From Brachyspira pilosicoli (lineage in GTDB: Bacteria; Spirochaetota; Brachyspiria; Brachyspirales; Brachyspiraceae): 64,000 nucleotides of DNA. Made by a program: the position numbers and the translations under genes. The stretch is from NCBI RefSeq assembly GCF_036997485.1, contig NZ_JAWLPU010000001.1, positions 620,001 to 684,000 on the forward strand, written 5' to 3'. This document shows positions 9,507-19,190 of the stretch, one piece after another (the first letter of the stretch is position 1; every line of letters begins with the position of its first letter). The notes below the pieces were generated by a model. It was not told the DNA's origin and searched no databases. It worked only from the letters and a program-made list of their open reading frames with translations.

Positions 9507-9896
9507 TTATTTTGCTTCAGTTTTATTAGCAGATGAGCTATCAGAATCGCATAACATCACAATACACATATCAGCTCCATCACCAAATCTTTTGTATGAT
9601 AAGATTTTTCTTACGAACCCGCCATTTTTATTAGCATATTTAGGAGCAATATCTTTGAAAAGTTTAGCAAGTATTGCTTTATCTTTTACATATTTAGAAA
9701 CCAATCTTCTATTATGAACATTATCAACTTTAGCTCTATAAATTAACTTATCAGCTAATTGTTTTAAAGCTCTACCTTTCTCTTTAGTAGTTTCAATTTT
9801 CTCATATTTGAAAAGAGAAGTTATCATATTGTTAAACATAGCCTTTTTGTGGGCAGTAGTTTTATTAAATTTTTTAACAGTAACTCTATGTCTCAT
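9507..9896 (-). CDS. rplQ: 50S ribosomal protein L17
   Basis: A 129-residue large-subunit protein. It has the family N-terminus MRHRVTVKKFNKTTAHKKA and the conserved TSLFKYEKIETTKEKGRALK segment. It closes the alpha-operon part of the cluster, 18 bases after rpoA, as in most bacteria. The last ten residues are Ser/Ala/Lys-rich and variable. Confidence 0.97.
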   Translation of the reverse strand: MRHRVTVKKFNKTTAHKKAMFNNMITSLFKYEKIETTKEKGRALKQLADKLIYRAKVDNVHNRRLVSKYVKDKAILAKLFKDIAPKYANKNGGFVRKILSYKRFGDGADMCIVMLCDSDSSSANKTEAK

Positions 9897-9914
9897 ACAT
9901 TATCCTTAATTTTA

Positions 9915-10892
9915 TTAGCCTCTCATACCAAGATGAGCATTATATTCTGCAAGCTTTTCTTTAATTTCTTCTATAATCATTTCATTAGCACCGATTAATC
10001 TTAACAAATCAGCATCAGTTTTAAGAGCAACCTTATCTAAAGTTTTAAGATCAGAAGATATTAAGAAATTAGCAGTTCTAACAGAAAACTCAACTTCTTC
10101 AACATGTTTATCTTTTAAAGAATCAAGTACAGAATCTTTAGGAGTTTCTTCTATTTTTTCATCATCTCCATTAGCCTCTTCAGGAAGCATAAAAGGAGTG
10201 AGATTATCTCTAAGCAATTTAGCTGCCCAAGATAGAGCTTTTTCAGGGGCAATATTACCTTTAGTTTCTATTTCTAAAGTAAGTTTACCATAATAATTTA
10301 TACGCTGACCCACTCTAACATCATCAACAGCAAATTTCACACTTACTATAGGAGAATATATAGCATCTATAGCTATAGCATTCACATCTTCAAGCAACTC
10401 CATATTCACTTCAGCAGGCACATAATTATAACCTGATTCTATCTGAACATCCATTTCAAAAGTATAACCTTCAGCTATAGTAGCAATATGATGTTCCGGA
10501 TTAAATACTGTTACATCGGCATCAGCTTGAGCGAAATCAGCAGCAGTAACTGTACAAGGACCTTCTTTTTTAACATGTATAGTTTTAGCATCAACATTTT
10601 CAGGAAGAGCTACCACAACATTTTTAAGATGCATAATCATCACTATTGTGTCTTCTTTCATACCAGGAACATTTTCAAATTCATTAGTAACGCCATCTAT
10701 TTTGATAGCAGTAATAGCATATCCAGGTATAGATGATAATAATACTCTTCTTAGAGCATTTCCAATAGTAGTGGCATATCCTCTTTCAAAAGGCTGTGCT
10801 ACAAATTTACCATAATTAGGAGTTAAATCTCTAGCTTCAAATGTAACTCTATGCGGATGTCTAATAGATTCTAATATTTCTTTTAATGCCAT
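9915..10892 (-). CDS. rpoA: RNA polymerase alpha subunit
   Basis: A 325-residue protein that dimerises to start RNA polymerase assembly. The N-terminal domain (1 to about 235) has the family motif ATTIGNALRRVLLSSIPG. An acidic linker follows. The C-terminal domain (about 260-325) has the helix pair that contacts upstream promoter DNA and regulators (RTANFLISSDLKTLDKVALK). It lies between rpsD and rplQ, the standard alpha-operon order. Confidence 0.97.
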   Translation of the reverse strand: MALKEILESIRHPHRVTFEARDLTPNYGKFVAQPFERGYATTIGNALRRVLLSSIPGYAITAIKIDGVTNEFENVPGMKEDTIVMIMHLKNVVVALPENVDAKTIHVKKEGPCTVTAADFAQADADVTVFNPEHHIATIAEGYTFEMDVQIESGYNYVPAEVNMELLEDVNAIAIDAIYSPIVSVKFAVDDVRVGQRINYYGKLTLEIETKGNIAPEKALSWAAKLLRDNLTPFMLPEEANGDDEKIEETPKDSVLDSLKDKHVEEVEFSVRTANFLISSDLKTLDKVALKTDADLLRLIGANEMIIEEIKEKLAEYNAHLGMRG

Positions 10893-10923
10893 TCTTTCAA
10901 TACTCCCTTATCAAAGAGTTCCA

Positions 10924-11550
10924 TTACTTAGAATAATACTCAATAATGAGCTGTTCATTAATAGGATACTCTATATGCTCTCTTATTGGCAATGTTACTA
11001 TTTCACCTTGTTTAGAAGACAAATCTAAACTTAACCAAGCAGGAACATATTCACTTTTTAAACCATCAAGAATTTCTTTCACTTGTGAAATAGAATTTCC
11101 TCTCTGAGAGAAAGAAACCTTATCTCCAACTTTCATACTATAAGAAGGCACAGACATAGTTTTTCCATTAACATTTATAAAACCATGTTGTACAAATTGT
11201 CTAGCCTGAGCTCTGCTTTTAGCAAGACCAAGTCTATAAACAACATTATCAAGACGAAGCTCTAATAATCTTAGCAAGTTTTCACCTGTAACACCTGCTA
11301 CACGGTTAGCTTCATGATAATAGTTTCTGAATTGTTTTTCTAATATTCCATAAATACGTTTAACTTTTTGTTTTTCTCTCATCTGAATACCGTATTCTGA
11401 TAATTGTTTCATTTTACGGTTAGTAGGACCTGGAACTTCTCTCTTTTTTGTTATAGCACATTTAGCCGTAAGACATCTCTCGCCTTTAAGCATAAGTTTC
11501 ATTTTTTCACGACGGCATAATCTGCAACTTGCATCTCTATATCTAGCCAT
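10924..11550 (-). CDS. rpsD: 30S ribosomal protein S4, zinc-binding form
   Basis: A 208-residue primary 16S rRNA binder needed for early small-subunit assembly. Four cysteines at residues 9, 12, 26 and 31 form the zinc motif of the C+ version of S4. An S4 RNA-binding domain follows at about 95-155 (LRLDNVVYRLGLAKSR). In E. coli S4 represses the alpha operon. No matching pseudoknot was identified here. Confidence 0.97.
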   Translation of the reverse strand: MARYRDASCRLCRREKMKLMLKGERCLTAKCAITKKREVPGPTNRKMKQLSEYGIQMREKQKVKRIYGILEKQFRNYYHEANRVAGVTGENLLRLLELRLDNVVYRLGLAKSRAQARQFVQHGFINVNGKTMSVPSYSMKVGDKVSFSQRGNSISQVKEILDGLKSEYVPAWLSLDLSSKQGEIVTLPIREHIEYPINEQLIIEYYSK

Positions 11551-11571
11551 AATTATTTATCTCCCAATTAA

Positions 11572-11982
11572 TTATATTCTTCTTCTTTTTTGAGGACGGC
11601 AACCATTATGAGGCATTGGTGTAACATCCTTAATAAGTTTTACTTTTAATCCTGCAGCTTCTACAGCTCTGATTGAGCTTTCTCTACCCATACCAGGACC
11701 TTTTACATAAACTTCAACTTCTCTTACACCCATCTCATAAGCTTTTTTAGATGCCTTCTCACTAGCAACCTGTGCAGCAAATGGAGTAGATTTTTTACTA
11801 CTTTTATATTCTCCATCTAAACCAGCACTAGCCCAAGATAAAGTATCACCGTTTCTATCAGTGATAGTAACTATTGTATTATTAAAGCTAGCTTTTATAT
11901 GCACTATACCAAAAGCTTCTACTTTTCTATCTTTTTTTATTTTTTTATCTTTTAGTGTTTTTTTACCTTTTTGAGTAGCCAC
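11572..11982 (-). CDS. rpsK: 30S ribosomal protein S11
   Basis: A 136-residue platform protein of the small subunit that contacts mRNA near the E site. The conserved core runs from [18 protein letters not shown] to the end, which is the usual [10 protein letters not shown]-type basic tail. The first 20 residues are a lysine-rich extension. It lies between rpsM and rpsD with short gaps. Confidence 0.97.
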   Translation of the reverse strand: MATQKGKKTLKDKKIKKDRKVEAFGIVHIKASFNNTIVTITDRNGDTLSWASAGLDGEYKSSKKSTPFAAQVASEKASKKAYEMGVREVEVYVKGPGMGRESSIRAVEAAGLKVKLIKDVTPMPHNGCRPQKRRRI

Positions 11983-12004
11983 TATTCTCCCCCATTAGTT
12001 ATTT

Positions 12005-12394
12005 TTACTTCTTACCTGGTGCTTTTTTCTTACCAGCTATAGCTTTTCTAGCTCCGCCGCCTCTAGCGTTACGAGAGTTAGTTCTTGTTCTTTGTCCGCG
12101 TACTGGAAGTCTTTTTATATGACGCATTCCGCGATATGAGTGAATATCTTTTAAACGTTTAATATTATTAAAAAGCTCTGTACGCAAATCTCCTTCCACT
12201 TTAGTTGTGGCTTCTATTGCATCTCTTAAAGCTGTAATTTGAGCATCTGTAAGGTCTTTAGCTTTAATAGAATAATCTATATTAGCCTTATCACAAATTA
12301 CATGTGCTAAAGTACGTCCTATACCATATATATCTGTTAGGGCGATTTCTATTCTTTTATTATTTCTTATTTCAACACCCATTAAACGTGCCAT
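12005..12394 (-). CDS. rpsM: 30S ribosomal protein S13
   Basis: A 129-residue head protein of the small subunit that contacts the P-site tRNA and bridges to the 50S subunit. It has the family start MARLMGVEIRNNKRIEIALT, the helix-two-turn-helix around YGIGRT, and the motif YRGMRHIKRLPVRGQRTRTN. The basic C-terminus is typical. It follows rpmJ. Confidence 0.97.
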   Translation of the reverse strand: MARLMGVEIRNNKRIEIALTDIYGIGRTLAHVICDKANIDYSIKAKDLTDAQITALRDAIEATTKVEGDLRTELFNNIKRLKDIHSYRGMRHIKRLPVRGQRTRTNSRNARGGGARKAIAGKKKAPGKK

Positions 12395-12416
12395 ACTAAT
12401 TATCTCCTTAAATTAA

Positions 12417-12533
12417 TTACTTCTGTTTTTGTTTATGTCTTGGGTTTTTCTTACATATAACTCTAACTACGCCTTTTCTTCTTACTATTTGACAGTCATT
12501 ACAACGTTTTTTTACCGAACTTTTTACTTTCAT
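12417..12533 (-). CDS. rpmJ: 50S ribosomal protein L36, zinc form
   Basis: A 38-residue protein read from an ATG at 12533 to a TAA at 12417-12419. It starts [14 protein letters not shown] and ends NPRHKQKQK. Cys11, Cys14, Cys27 and His32 form the zinc-binding motif of the C+ L36 form. It lies between infA and rpsM, the usual place. Confidence 0.96.
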   Translation of the reverse strand: MKVKSSVKKRCNDCQIVRRKGVVRVICKKNPRHKQKQK

Positions 12534-12553
12534 ATTAAATGTTCTCCATTATT

Positions 12554-12772
12554 TTACTTATAACGATAAATTATTCTACCCTTTGTTAAATCATAGGGCG
12601 ACATTTCTATAGTTACCTTATCTCCAGGAAGTATACGAATAAAGTTCATACGCATCTTTCCAGAAATATGTGCCAATATCTTATGACCATTCTCTAACTC
12701 TACTCTAAAAGTAGCATTAGGAAGAGGCTCTACTACTGTACCTTCTACCTCTATATTTTCTTTCTCTGCCAT
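12554..12772 (-). CDS. infA: Translation initiation factor IF-1
   Basis: A 72-residue S1-like OB-fold protein that occupies the A site during initiation. It matches the family throughout: [29 protein letters not shown] and the ending GRIIYRYK. It lies five bases after secY. The adk and map genes often found between these two in other bacteria are missing. Confidence 0.97.
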   Translation of the reverse strand: MAEKENIEVEGTVVEPLPNATFRVELENGHKILAHISGKMRMNFIRILPGDKVTIEMSPYDLTKGRIIYRYK

Positions 12773-12777
12773 ATTAA

Positions 12778-14118
12778 TTACCTTCTCACCTTAGACTTCT
12801 TCAATATACCATCATAGTTATGCATCTGTAAGTAAGACTCTATTTGTTTTAATAATTCAACAGCAACACTTACACTAATCATTACAGATGTACCGCCCAT
12901 CAAATAAACCAAAGAATTGTTAGTTCCTTTGAAAGGAGCAAATACAGGAATCTTAGACATTAAATCTGGGAACACAGCAATAGCAGCCAAGAATAATGAA
13001 CCGCCTATTGTTATTCTGCTTAATACTGTTTTAAGATATTCAGCAGTTTGTGTACCAGGTCTATAACCAGGGATAAATCCGCCTTGTTTTTTAAGATTCT
13101 CTGCTATATCATCTGGATTAAATTGTACAGATGTATAAACATAGGCAAACATAATAACCAAAAGACAATAAAGAATTATATAAGCCCAGCTTCCATAAGA
13201 GAAAAATCTAAGCAAAGCGTCCAACCATCTCCATTGAACACCTCTTGTTAAACTAGCAATCTGTGCTGGAATAGCCATCAAAGCTGATGCGAATATTATA
13301 GGTATAACGCCAGATGGGTTAATCTTGAAAGGTATATGAGTTGATTGTGCACCAAAAACCTTTCTTCCTACAACTCTCTTAGCATATTGAACAGGTATTC
13401 TTCTCTGTCCGCTCTCTTCATAAACTACGCAGAATATCACTATAGCAAATATTATAAAGAAAAGAACTATTACTAATGAGTTTAAGTAATCAGTATCTTT
13501 TTTCTGTATAACATCATAGAATCCTGCAGGAATACGAGCAACAATACCAGCGAAAATTATTACAGATATACCATTACCAAGGCCGCGTTCTGTAATTTGG
13601 TCACCTAGCCACATTAAGAACATGGTACCAGTAGTAGCTGTAATCACTACGAGAAGTATAAAACCTAAACCAGGTCTCATAAATATCATAGCACCTTCAT
13701 TTATACTTTGAATCCAGCTAGCCATAGCTGCAGATTGAACCACACAAAGACCAAGTGTTAGATATCTAACATATTGGTTGATTTTTTTACGACCGCTTTC
13801 ACCCTCTTTTTGCATTCTCTCAAGTGCTGGTATAACAACACCTAAAAGCTGCATGATGATAGAAGCGGATATATAAGGCATAATTCCAAGTGCTAATATA
13901 GAAAATCTAAACAAAGCACCGCCAGAAAATAAATCCATAATAGTTAAAAGACCGCCGCCGCCTTGAGCTGATGATAAAAAGCCCAAAAGAGCAGTTGGGT
14001 CTATACCTGGAGTTGGAATATGACTGCCTATTCTATATACCAAAATAGCAAGAACTGTAAACAGTATCCTGCTTCTTAATTCTGGTACTCTAAATATATT
14101 AGTTAATGACTTAAACAT
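12778..14118 (-). CDS. secY: Protein translocase subunit SecY
   Basis: A 446-residue inner-membrane protein forming the Sec channel, with ten predicted transmembrane segments. Family motifs include [12 protein letters not shown] near the start, [19 protein letters not shown], the [16 protein letters not shown] loop, and the cytoplasmic loop [20 protein letters not shown]. The position after rplO is standard. No key region is missing. Confidence 0.97.
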   Translation of the reverse strand: MFKSLTNIFRVPELRSRILFTVLAILVYRIGSHIPTPGIDPTALLGFLSSAQGGGGLLTIMDLFSGGALFRFSILALGIMPYISASIIMQLLGVVIPALERMQKEGESGRKKINQYVRYLTLGLCVVQSAAMASWIQSINEGAMIFMRPGLGFILLVVITATTGTMFLMWLGDQITERGLGNGISVIIFAGIVARIPAGFYDVIQKKDTDYLNSLVIVLFFIIFAIVIFCVVYEESGQRRIPVQYAKRVVGRKVFGAQSTHIPFKINPSGVIPIIFASALMAIPAQIASLTRGVQWRWLDALLRFFSYGSWAYIILYCLLVIMFAYVYTSVQFNPDDIAENLKKQGGFIPGYRPGTQTAEYLKTVLSRITIGGSLFLAAIAVFPDLMSKIPVFAPFKGTNNSLVYLMGGTSVMISVSVAVELLKQIESYLQMHNYDGILKKSKVRR

Positions 14119-14130
14119 TTATAAACAACC

Positions 14131-14610
14131 TTACTTCTTTTCTCTAATATATTTTTTACGTTCATGTATTATAACTTTACCGCCAGATTTTTCAATCTTT
14201 TCTATAGCTTTTTTGCTAGCAAGATCAACGGTAATAGTGATAGCACTCTTTACTTCACCCATAGAAAGAAGTTTTATATAATCTTTAGTAGAAGATAAAT
14301 AACCTAATTTAACTAAAGCTTCTCTAGATATTTCGTTAGAACCTAATGAATCTAAGTCTCCAACATTGATAACATCTACAGACTTTTTGAAAGCAGCATT
14401 AGTGAAACCGCTTTTAGGAATTCTTCTATGTAAAGGCATCTGTCCGCCTTCAAAACCAGCTCTTCTGCTGTAACCTGCACGAGACTGAGCACCTTTATCA
14501 CCTCTTCCTGCAGTACAACCCCAACCAGAACCTTGTCCGCGTCCTACTCTATGACGATTTTTGCTCGATCCTTTTGGAGCTCTTAATATTTTTGTATTTT
14601 CCTGTGCCAT
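14131..14610 (-). CDS. rplO: 50S ribosomal protein L15
   Basis: A 159-residue late-assembly large-subunit protein. It has the glycine and arginine-rich N-terminal extension (RVGRGQGSGWGCTAGRGDKG) that threads into 23S rRNA, followed by the QMPLHRRIPKSGF motif and the globular domain. It lies between rpmD and secY. Confidence 0.97.
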   Translation of the reverse strand: MAQENTKILRAPKGSSKNRHRVGRGQGSGWGCTAGRGDKGAQSRAGYSRRAGFEGGQMPLHRRIPKSGFTNAAFKKSVDVINVGDLDSLGSNEISREALVKLGYLSSTKDYIKLLSMGEVKSAITITVDLASKKAIEKIEKSGGKVIIHERKKYIREKK

Positions 14611-14620
14611 TCTCTAGCCC

Positions 14621-14800
14621 TCACTTATACTCTACTTTTAAAAGATGTGATATTTTATTAATCATTCCATTTATTTGAGGAGTTGCTTCGTGTTCTACAA
14701 CTCTTCTACTCTTTTTGAAACCTAAAGCTACAACAGTATCTCTTTGAGACTTTTCATAGCCTATAGGAGATTTAACTAATGTTATTACAACTTTAGCCAT
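14621..14800 (-). CDS. rpmD: 50S ribosomal protein L30
   Basis: A 59-residue protein read from an ATG at 14800 to a TGA at 14621-14623. It starts [20 protein letters not shown] and continues [13 protein letters not shown], which matches the L30 family including the LGFKK region. The A of its start codon is the last base of the rpsE stop codon, indicating translational coupling. It is followed by rplO after ten bases. Confidence 0.95.
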   Translation of the reverse strand: MAKVVITLVKSPIGYEKSQRDTVVALGFKKSRRVVEHEATPQINGMINKISHLLKVEYK

Positions 14801-15312
14801 TATTCAGCCCTCCCATAAATCTGGTCAACACTAATTCCTCTTTTATTAGCCATATCTTGAACAGTTTGTAAAGATTTTAAACCTTCAAAAGTAGCTTTAG
14901 CTAAGTTCATAGAATTGTTATTACCTAAAGATTTAGAAAGAATATTTTTTACGCCTGCTAATTCTAATACAGCACGTGCAGGACCGCCCGAAATAACTCC
15001 TGTACCTTTAGAAGCTGGTTTCATTATTATTCTGCTGCTTCTAAATACACCAACTGTATTATGAGGAATAGTTTCACCTTTAAGGTTAACTTCTATCATA
15101 TTCTTTTTAGCCTGCTCTATAGCTTTTCTTATAGCATCAGGTACTTCGTTTGCTTTACCGTAACCTAAACCAACATGTCCGTTCTTATCACCTAAAACCA
15201 TTAAAGCTGCAAATCTAAAGCGTCTTCCACCTTTCATAACTTTAGCTACTCTGTTTAGAGTTATTAGACGCTCTTCAAACATACTTTTTTCTTCGTTATT
15301 ATCGTGTGCCAA
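14800..15312 (-). CDS. rpsE: 30S ribosomal protein S5
   Basis: A 170-residue protein with the double-stranded RNA-binding-like N-terminal domain ([20 protein letters not shown]). The nucleotide-contact loop [20 protein letters not shown] and the S5 C-terminal domain ([20 protein letters not shown]) follow. It helps decoding accuracy at the mRNA entry channel. It shares a base with the rpmD start codon. Confidence 0.97.
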   Translation of the reverse strand: MAHDNNEEKSMFEERLITLNRVAKVMKGGRRFRFAALMVLGDKNGHVGLGYGKANEVPDAIRKAIEQAKKNMIEVNLKGETIPHNTVGVFRSSRIIMKPASKGTGVISGGPARAVLELAGVKNILSKSLGNNNSMNLAKATFEGLKSLQTVQDMANKRGISVDQIYGRAE

Positions 15313-15323
15313 GGTTATACTCC

Positions 15324-15680
15324 TTAAAATTTCAATCCTGCTTCACGAGCACCGTCAGCTAAGGATTTTATTTTTCCATGATATATATAGCCGTTTCTAT
15401 CAAACACTACTTCACTAATATTTTTTTCTTTTGCTCTTGTAGCTAATACTTTACCTATCTCTTTAGCTACATCTACATTTTTACCGCTTTTTAAATCTTT
15501 CTCTTGAGAAGATGCTGATACTAAAGTTACACCTTTACTATCATCTATTATTTGAGCAGATACATATTTAAGACTTTTATAAACTGTAAGTCTAGGACGC
15601 TGTGAACTTCCCTCTATTTTTATACGTATGCTTCTCTTTCTTCTTTCGCGTTGAGCTTTAATTTTTTCTCTTAAACTCAT
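15324..15680 (-). CDS. rplR: 50S ribosomal protein L18
   Basis: A 118-residue 5S rRNA-binding protein. It has the basic N-terminus ([19 protein letters not shown]), the [18 protein letters not shown] core and the standard ending GRAREAGL-like ([10 protein letters not shown]). It lies between rplF and rpsE. Confidence 0.97.
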   Translation of the reverse strand: MSLREKIKAQRERRKRSIRIKIEGSSQRPRLTVYKSLKYVSAQIIDDSKGVTLVSASSQEKDLKSGKNVDVAKEIGKVLATRAKEKNISEVVFDRNGYIYHGKIKSLADGAREAGLKF

Positions 15681-15692
15681 ATAGCTTACCCC

Positions 15693-16265
15693 TTACTTAG
15701 CAGCTTTTTTACTTTCTTTCATTTTAACATACTCGCCTTCAAATCTTACACCTTTACCTTTATAAGGCTCAACAGGTCTTTTCTTTTTAATATTCATAGC
15801 GAGTTCGCCTACTTTCTCTTTATCATTACCTTCTATAATGATTTTAGTGTCTTTTTCTACTGTTACTTTGATACCCTCAGGGATTTTCATTTTTACATCA
15901 CTAGAGAAACCTAATTGTAATGTTAAAGTATCTCCCTGAACATTAGAACGGTAACCTGTACCTTCTAATTGTAATACTTTTTTATAACCAGTATTAACAC
16001 CTTCTATCATGTTAGAAATAAGTTTCCAAACTAAACCTAATTTAGCAGAATACTTAGCTTTATTTTCTTTTATAGCTTCTTCATCAGTGCTATCAATCTT
16101 AGGAGGTTTAACCCAAAGAGAATTATTTTCAAGTTCAAGTATTATATAATCAAAAAACTCTCTTGTCAACTCCCCTCTTTTACCTTTTACTACTACTTTG
16201 TGGCCGTCAATTTTTACTTCAACGCCTTGAGGAATAGCTATAGGCTTATTTGATAATCTACTCAT
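15693..16265 (-). CDS. rplF: 50S ribosomal protein L6
   Basis: A 190-residue protein built of two related domains, near the sarcin-ricin loop. The second domain has the conserved GYRSNVQGDTLTLQLGFS segment and the late KKKRPVEPYKGKGVRFEGEY motif. It is about ten residues longer than usual. The extra length is a charged insertion near residues 55-72 (around DSTDEEAIKENKAKY) in the first domain. Confidence 0.96.
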   Translation of the reverse strand: MSRLSNKPIAIPQGVEVKIDGHKVVVKGKRGELTREFFDYIILELENNSLWVKPPKIDSTDEEAIKENKAKYSAKLGLVWKLISNMIEGVNTGYKKVLQLEGTGYRSNVQGDTLTLQLGFSSDVKMKIPEGIKVTVEKDTKIIIEGNDKEKVGELAMNIKKKRPVEPYKGKGVRFEGEYVKMKESKKAAK

Positions 16266-16290
16266 TATAAATACCCTCTCTCAATTTATA

Positions 16291-16692
16291 TTACCATACA
16301 TAACATAAAACTTCGCCGCCAACTTTCTCTTTTCTAGCTTCTTTATCAGTCATTACGCCTTTACTAGTAGAGATTACAGATATACCGAAACCATTTTTTA
16401 CTTGAGGAATAGTATCTACTGATGTATAAACTCTAAGACCTGGAGTTGATACTCTTTGAATACCTTCTATAACAGAATTTCCCTCATAATATTTCAAATC
16501 TATTTCTATGCGGAAGAAATTTTTATCTTTTACTTCTACTTTTTTGAAGTCATTAATATACCCTTCTTTTTTCAAAATTGCAAGTATATTTTCCATTTTT
16601 GTAGAAAAAGGTATAGTTACATTCTCTTTTTTTGCTCTACAACCATTTCTAATCACAGTTAAAGCATCTGCTATTGGATCATGTACGCTCAT
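16291..16692 (-). CDS. rpsH: 30S ribosomal protein S8
   Basis: A 133-residue 16S rRNA helix 21 binder. It begins MSVHDPIADALTVIRNGCRA and ends with the highly conserved STSKGVMTDKEARKEKVGGE segment and CYVW. In E. coli it also represses the spc operon. It lies between rpsN and rplF. Confidence 0.97.
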   Translation of the reverse strand: MSVHDPIADALTVIRNGCRAKKENVTIPFSTKMENILAILKKEGYINDFKKVEVKDKNFFRIEIDLKYYEGNSVIEGIQRVSTPGLRVYTSVDTIPQVKNGFGISVISTSKGVMTDKEARKEKVGGEVLCYVW

Positions 16693-16710
16693 TTATATAC
16701 TCTCCTTAAA

Positions 16711-16896
16711 TTACCAACTAGACTTAGTTACGCCCGGAATTAAACCTTTATTTGCTAAATCTCTAAAACAGATTCTACACATTTTATACTGTCTTATATA
16801 AGCACGAGGTCTTCCACATATAGGGCAGCGATTATATTGTCTTGTTTTATATTTTTGTTTTTTTGTAGCTTTAACTTTAAGTGCCAATCTAGCCAT
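16711..16896 (-). CDS. rpsN: 30S ribosomal protein S14, zinc-binding short form
   Basis: A 61-residue protein of the short S14 type, with two CXXC pairs (CPIC and CRIC) that bind zinc. Its start codon overlaps the end of rplE by one base. The C-terminus [10 protein letters not shown] is standard. The long zinc-free S14 form was not seen in this window. Confidence 0.97.
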   Translation of the reverse strand: MARLALKVKATKKQKYKTRQYNRCPICGRPRAYIRQYKMCRICFRDLANKGLIPGVTKSSW

Positions 16897-17459
16897 TATT
16901 TATTCTCCTGACTTTTAGGTGCAGCACGAAATGGCAAACCTATACGTTCTAATAAAGTGCGAGCCATATCGTCATTATCTGCAGTTGTTACTATTGTTAT
17001 ATTTAATCCCTTAACAGCATCTGTTTTGTCGAAACTTATTTCTGGGAATATAATATGCTCTTTTATACCTAAATTGTAATTACCTCTTCCGTCAAAACCT
17101 CTTCTAGGAATACCTTGGAAGTCTCTTACTCTTGGTAAAGCTATAAATATTAACCTTTCCAAGAAGTCATACATTCTCTCTCCTCTCAAAGTTACTCTAC
17201 AACCTATAGGCATACCTTGTCTTAATTTGAAGTTAGCTATAGACTTTTTAGCTCTAGTGATAACAGCTCTCTGACCTGCTATTTGACTTAGTTCTTCTAC
17301 AGCAGAATCAACATATTTTTTGTCTGTTACAGCTTGAGTAATACCCATATTGATAATAATTTTCTCTATTTTAGGTATAGCCATAGAGGAGCTTAAATTC
17401 ATATCTTTTAACAAAGATTGTCTTATTTCATTTTCATATCTATCTTTCAATACTGACAT
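16896..17459 (-). CDS. rplE: 50S ribosomal protein L5
   Basis: A 187-residue 5S rRNA-binding protein of the central protuberance that contacts the P-site tRNA. Family motifs are [31 protein letters not shown] and [20 protein letters not shown]. It lies between rplX and rpsN and overlaps rpsN by one base. Confidence 0.97.
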   Translation of the reverse strand: MSVLKDRYENEIRQSLLKDMNLSSSMAIPKIEKIIINMGITQAVTDKKYVDSAVEELSQIAGQRAVITRAKKSIANFKLRQGMPIGCRVTLRGERMYDFLERLIFIALPRVRDFQGIPRRGFDGRGNYNLGIKEHIIFPEISFDKTDAVKGLNITIVTTADNDDMARTLLERIGLPFRAAPKSQENK

Positions 17460-17475
17460 ATTTAATAACTCCTAC

Positions 17476-17817
17476 TTACTTATCAAGAACTTCGCCTGAT
17501 TTTTTAGCATATCTTTTTAATTTTCCATCAACTTCTTTTCTTCCAACCCTAGTAGTTTTACCGCCTTTGTCAACCAACATAAGATTAGATATATGTATAG
17601 AAGCCTCTTTCTCAACTATACCGCCTTTTTGATTCTCTTGACTTTTAGGCATAGTTTTTTTAATCATGTTAATATTCTTTACGAAAGCTCTTCCCTTTGC
17701 TCTGTCTATAGACAATACTTCACCGCGTTCTCCGCTCTGCTCTCCAGCTATCACTTCAACAGTATCGCCTTTTTTTATTTTGTATTTTGTATTACTAAAA
17801 TCTTTTTTCTTTATCAT
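17476..17817 (-). CDS. rplX: 50S ribosomal protein L24
   Basis: A 113-residue assembly-initiating protein. It has a KOW motif (IKKGDTVEVIAGEQSGERGEV) and the conserved KTMPKSQENQKGGIVEKEA region. It is preceded by rplN with only two bases between stop and start. Confidence 0.96.
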   Translation of the reverse strand: MIKKKDFSNTKYKIKKGDTVEVIAGEQSGERGEVLSIDRAKGRAFVKNINMIKKTMPKSQENQKGGIVEKEASIHISNLMLVDKGGKTTRVGRKEVDGKLKRYAKKSGEVLDK

Positions 17818-17819
17818 AA

Positions 17820-18188
17820 TTATATTACCTCTGGTGCAAGTGATACGATTTTCATAAAGCCTTTATCCCTAAGTTCACGAGCTACAGGTCCGAATATACG
17901 TTTACCACGAGGCTCTTTTTTATCGTCTACTATAACAGCAGCATTCTCATCAAAACGTATGTATGAACCATCAGGGCGTCTAACTTCTTTCTTTACTCTT
18001 ACTATTACAGCTTTTACAACTTTACCTTTTTCTATAGAGCAAGTAGGGATTATATCAGTTACAGAACAAACTATAACATCTCCTAAAGTAGCATATCTGC
18101 GTCTACTTCCTCCTAATACCTTAATACATTTCAACTTCTTTACGCCTGTGTTGTCGGCTACATTAAGAGTAGTTGGTACTTGTATCAT
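17820..18188 (-). CDS. rplN: 50S ribosomal protein L14
   Basis: A 122-residue protein that forms an intersubunit bridge. It begins [19 protein letters not shown] and ends with the standard [17 protein letters not shown]. It lies between rpsQ and rplX, five bases after rpsQ. Confidence 0.97.
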   Translation of the reverse strand: MIQVPTTLNVADNTGVKKLKCIKVLGGSRRRYATLGDVIVCSVTDIIPTCSIEKGKVVKAVIVRVKKEVRRPDGSYIRFDENAAVIVDDKKEPRGKRIFGPVARELRDKGFMKIVSLAPEVI

Positions 18189-18193
18189 AATTC

Positions 18194-18556
18194 TTACTCT
18201 CCTTCAACCTGTGAAGAAACTGCTGCTTCTGGAGCATGCTTCTCACGTTTTAATACGCTTTCTACATCGCTATCCATAGAATCTTTCTCTACACGCTCAG
18301 ACTTCTTAACGATTTTTACTAATCTGAATTTTTTATCTTTACTAATAGGTCTGCACTCTATTATTCTTACTAAATCGCCTTCAAAACATTCATTTTTTTC
18401 ATCATGAGCTTTATAGCGTTTATTCTTACTTATAGTCTTACCATAAAGGGGGTGTTTCTGTTTACTCTCTACTTTTACAACTATAGTTTTATCCATTTTA
18501 TCAGAAACTACAATTCCTTCAAGTACTCTTTTATATTTTTTTGCTTTGTTTTCCAC
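18194..18556 (-). CDS. rpsQ: 30S ribosomal protein S17 with C-terminal extension
   Basis: A 120-residue protein. The first 85 residues are a normal S17 OB-fold ([20 protein letters not shown], then [20 protein letters not shown]). The last 35 residues are a charged, probably disordered tail that ordinary S17 of 80-90 residues lacks. The frame is uninterrupted and the spacing to rplN is normal, so I take the tail as real. Confidence 0.96.
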   Translation of the reverse strand: MENKAKKYKRVLEGIVVSDKMDKTIVVKVESKQKHPLYGKTISKNKRYKAHDEKNECFEGDLVRIIECRPISKDKKFRLVKIVKKSERVEKDSMDSDVESVLKREKHAPEAAVSSQVEGE

Positions 18557-18570
18557 AGTAATACCTCACA

Positions 18571-18777
18571 CTATTTTTTTATGCCAAGTTCATGCTGACG
18601 TATAAATGTCTTAACTCTAGCTATATCTTTGCGAGCTTTCTTTAATTGATGAGTTTGTCTTGCATCACCAACTACTTTTTCAAATCTATGCTCTTGATAT
18701 TCTTTTTCTAATTTTAGAAGTTCACCCTTAAGCTCTTCTAAACCTAATGACTTATAATCTTTATTATTCTTAGCCAT
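18571..18777 (-). CDS. rpmC: 50S ribosomal protein L29
   Basis: A 68-residue two-helix protein near the exit tunnel. The conserved [20 protein letters not shown] and the later [14 protein letters not shown] region identify it. Its start codon overlaps the rplP stop by one base. Confidence 0.95.
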   Translation of the reverse strand: MAKNNKDYKSLGLEELKGELLKLEKEYQEHRFEKVVGDARQTHQLKKARKDIARVKTFIRQHELGIKK

Positions 18778-19190
18778 TATATAGCCTCCCTCTTAATGAA
18801 CTTAGTTTTAATAGGAAGCTTGAAACCAGCTAATCTGAAAGCAGATTGTGCTAATTCTTCTGGTACACCTGCTATTTCAAATATAACTTTACCTGGCTTT
18901 ACAACTGCTACCCAATATTCAACGTTACCTTTACCTTTACCCATTCTTGTTTCTGCTGGCTTTTTAGTATAAGGTTTGTCTGGAAATACTTTTATCCACA
19001 TTTTACCTACACGCTTAACATGTCTTGATATAGCAATACGTGCAGCTTCAATTTGTCTATCTGTAAGCCATACAGGCTCTAATGCCATTAAACCATAATC
19101 TCCAAAAGTTAAGTTACTTCCTCTTTTGGACTTACCTTTCATTCTACCTCTATGCTGTTTACGATACTTAGTTCTTGATGGTTGTAACAT
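18777..19190 (-). CDS. rplP: 50S ribosomal protein L16
   Basis: A 137-residue protein near the A-site tRNA elbow. It begins [20 protein letters not shown] and includes the [20 protein letters not shown] motif. It overlaps rpsC and rpmC by one base at each end, suggesting tight translational coupling. Confidence 0.97.
   Translation of the reverse strand: MLQPSRTKYRKQHRGRMKGKSKRGSNLTFGDYGLMALEPVWLTDRQIEAARIAISRHVKRVGKMWIKVFPDKPYTKKPAETRMGKGKGNVEYWVAVVKPGKVIFEIAGVPEELAQSAFRLAGFKLPIKTKFIKREAI

Noticed and set aside
17593-18279. 228-codon plus-strand open frame
   Set aside because: It is antisense to rplX, rplN and rpsQ, which are unmistakable ribosomal protein genes.
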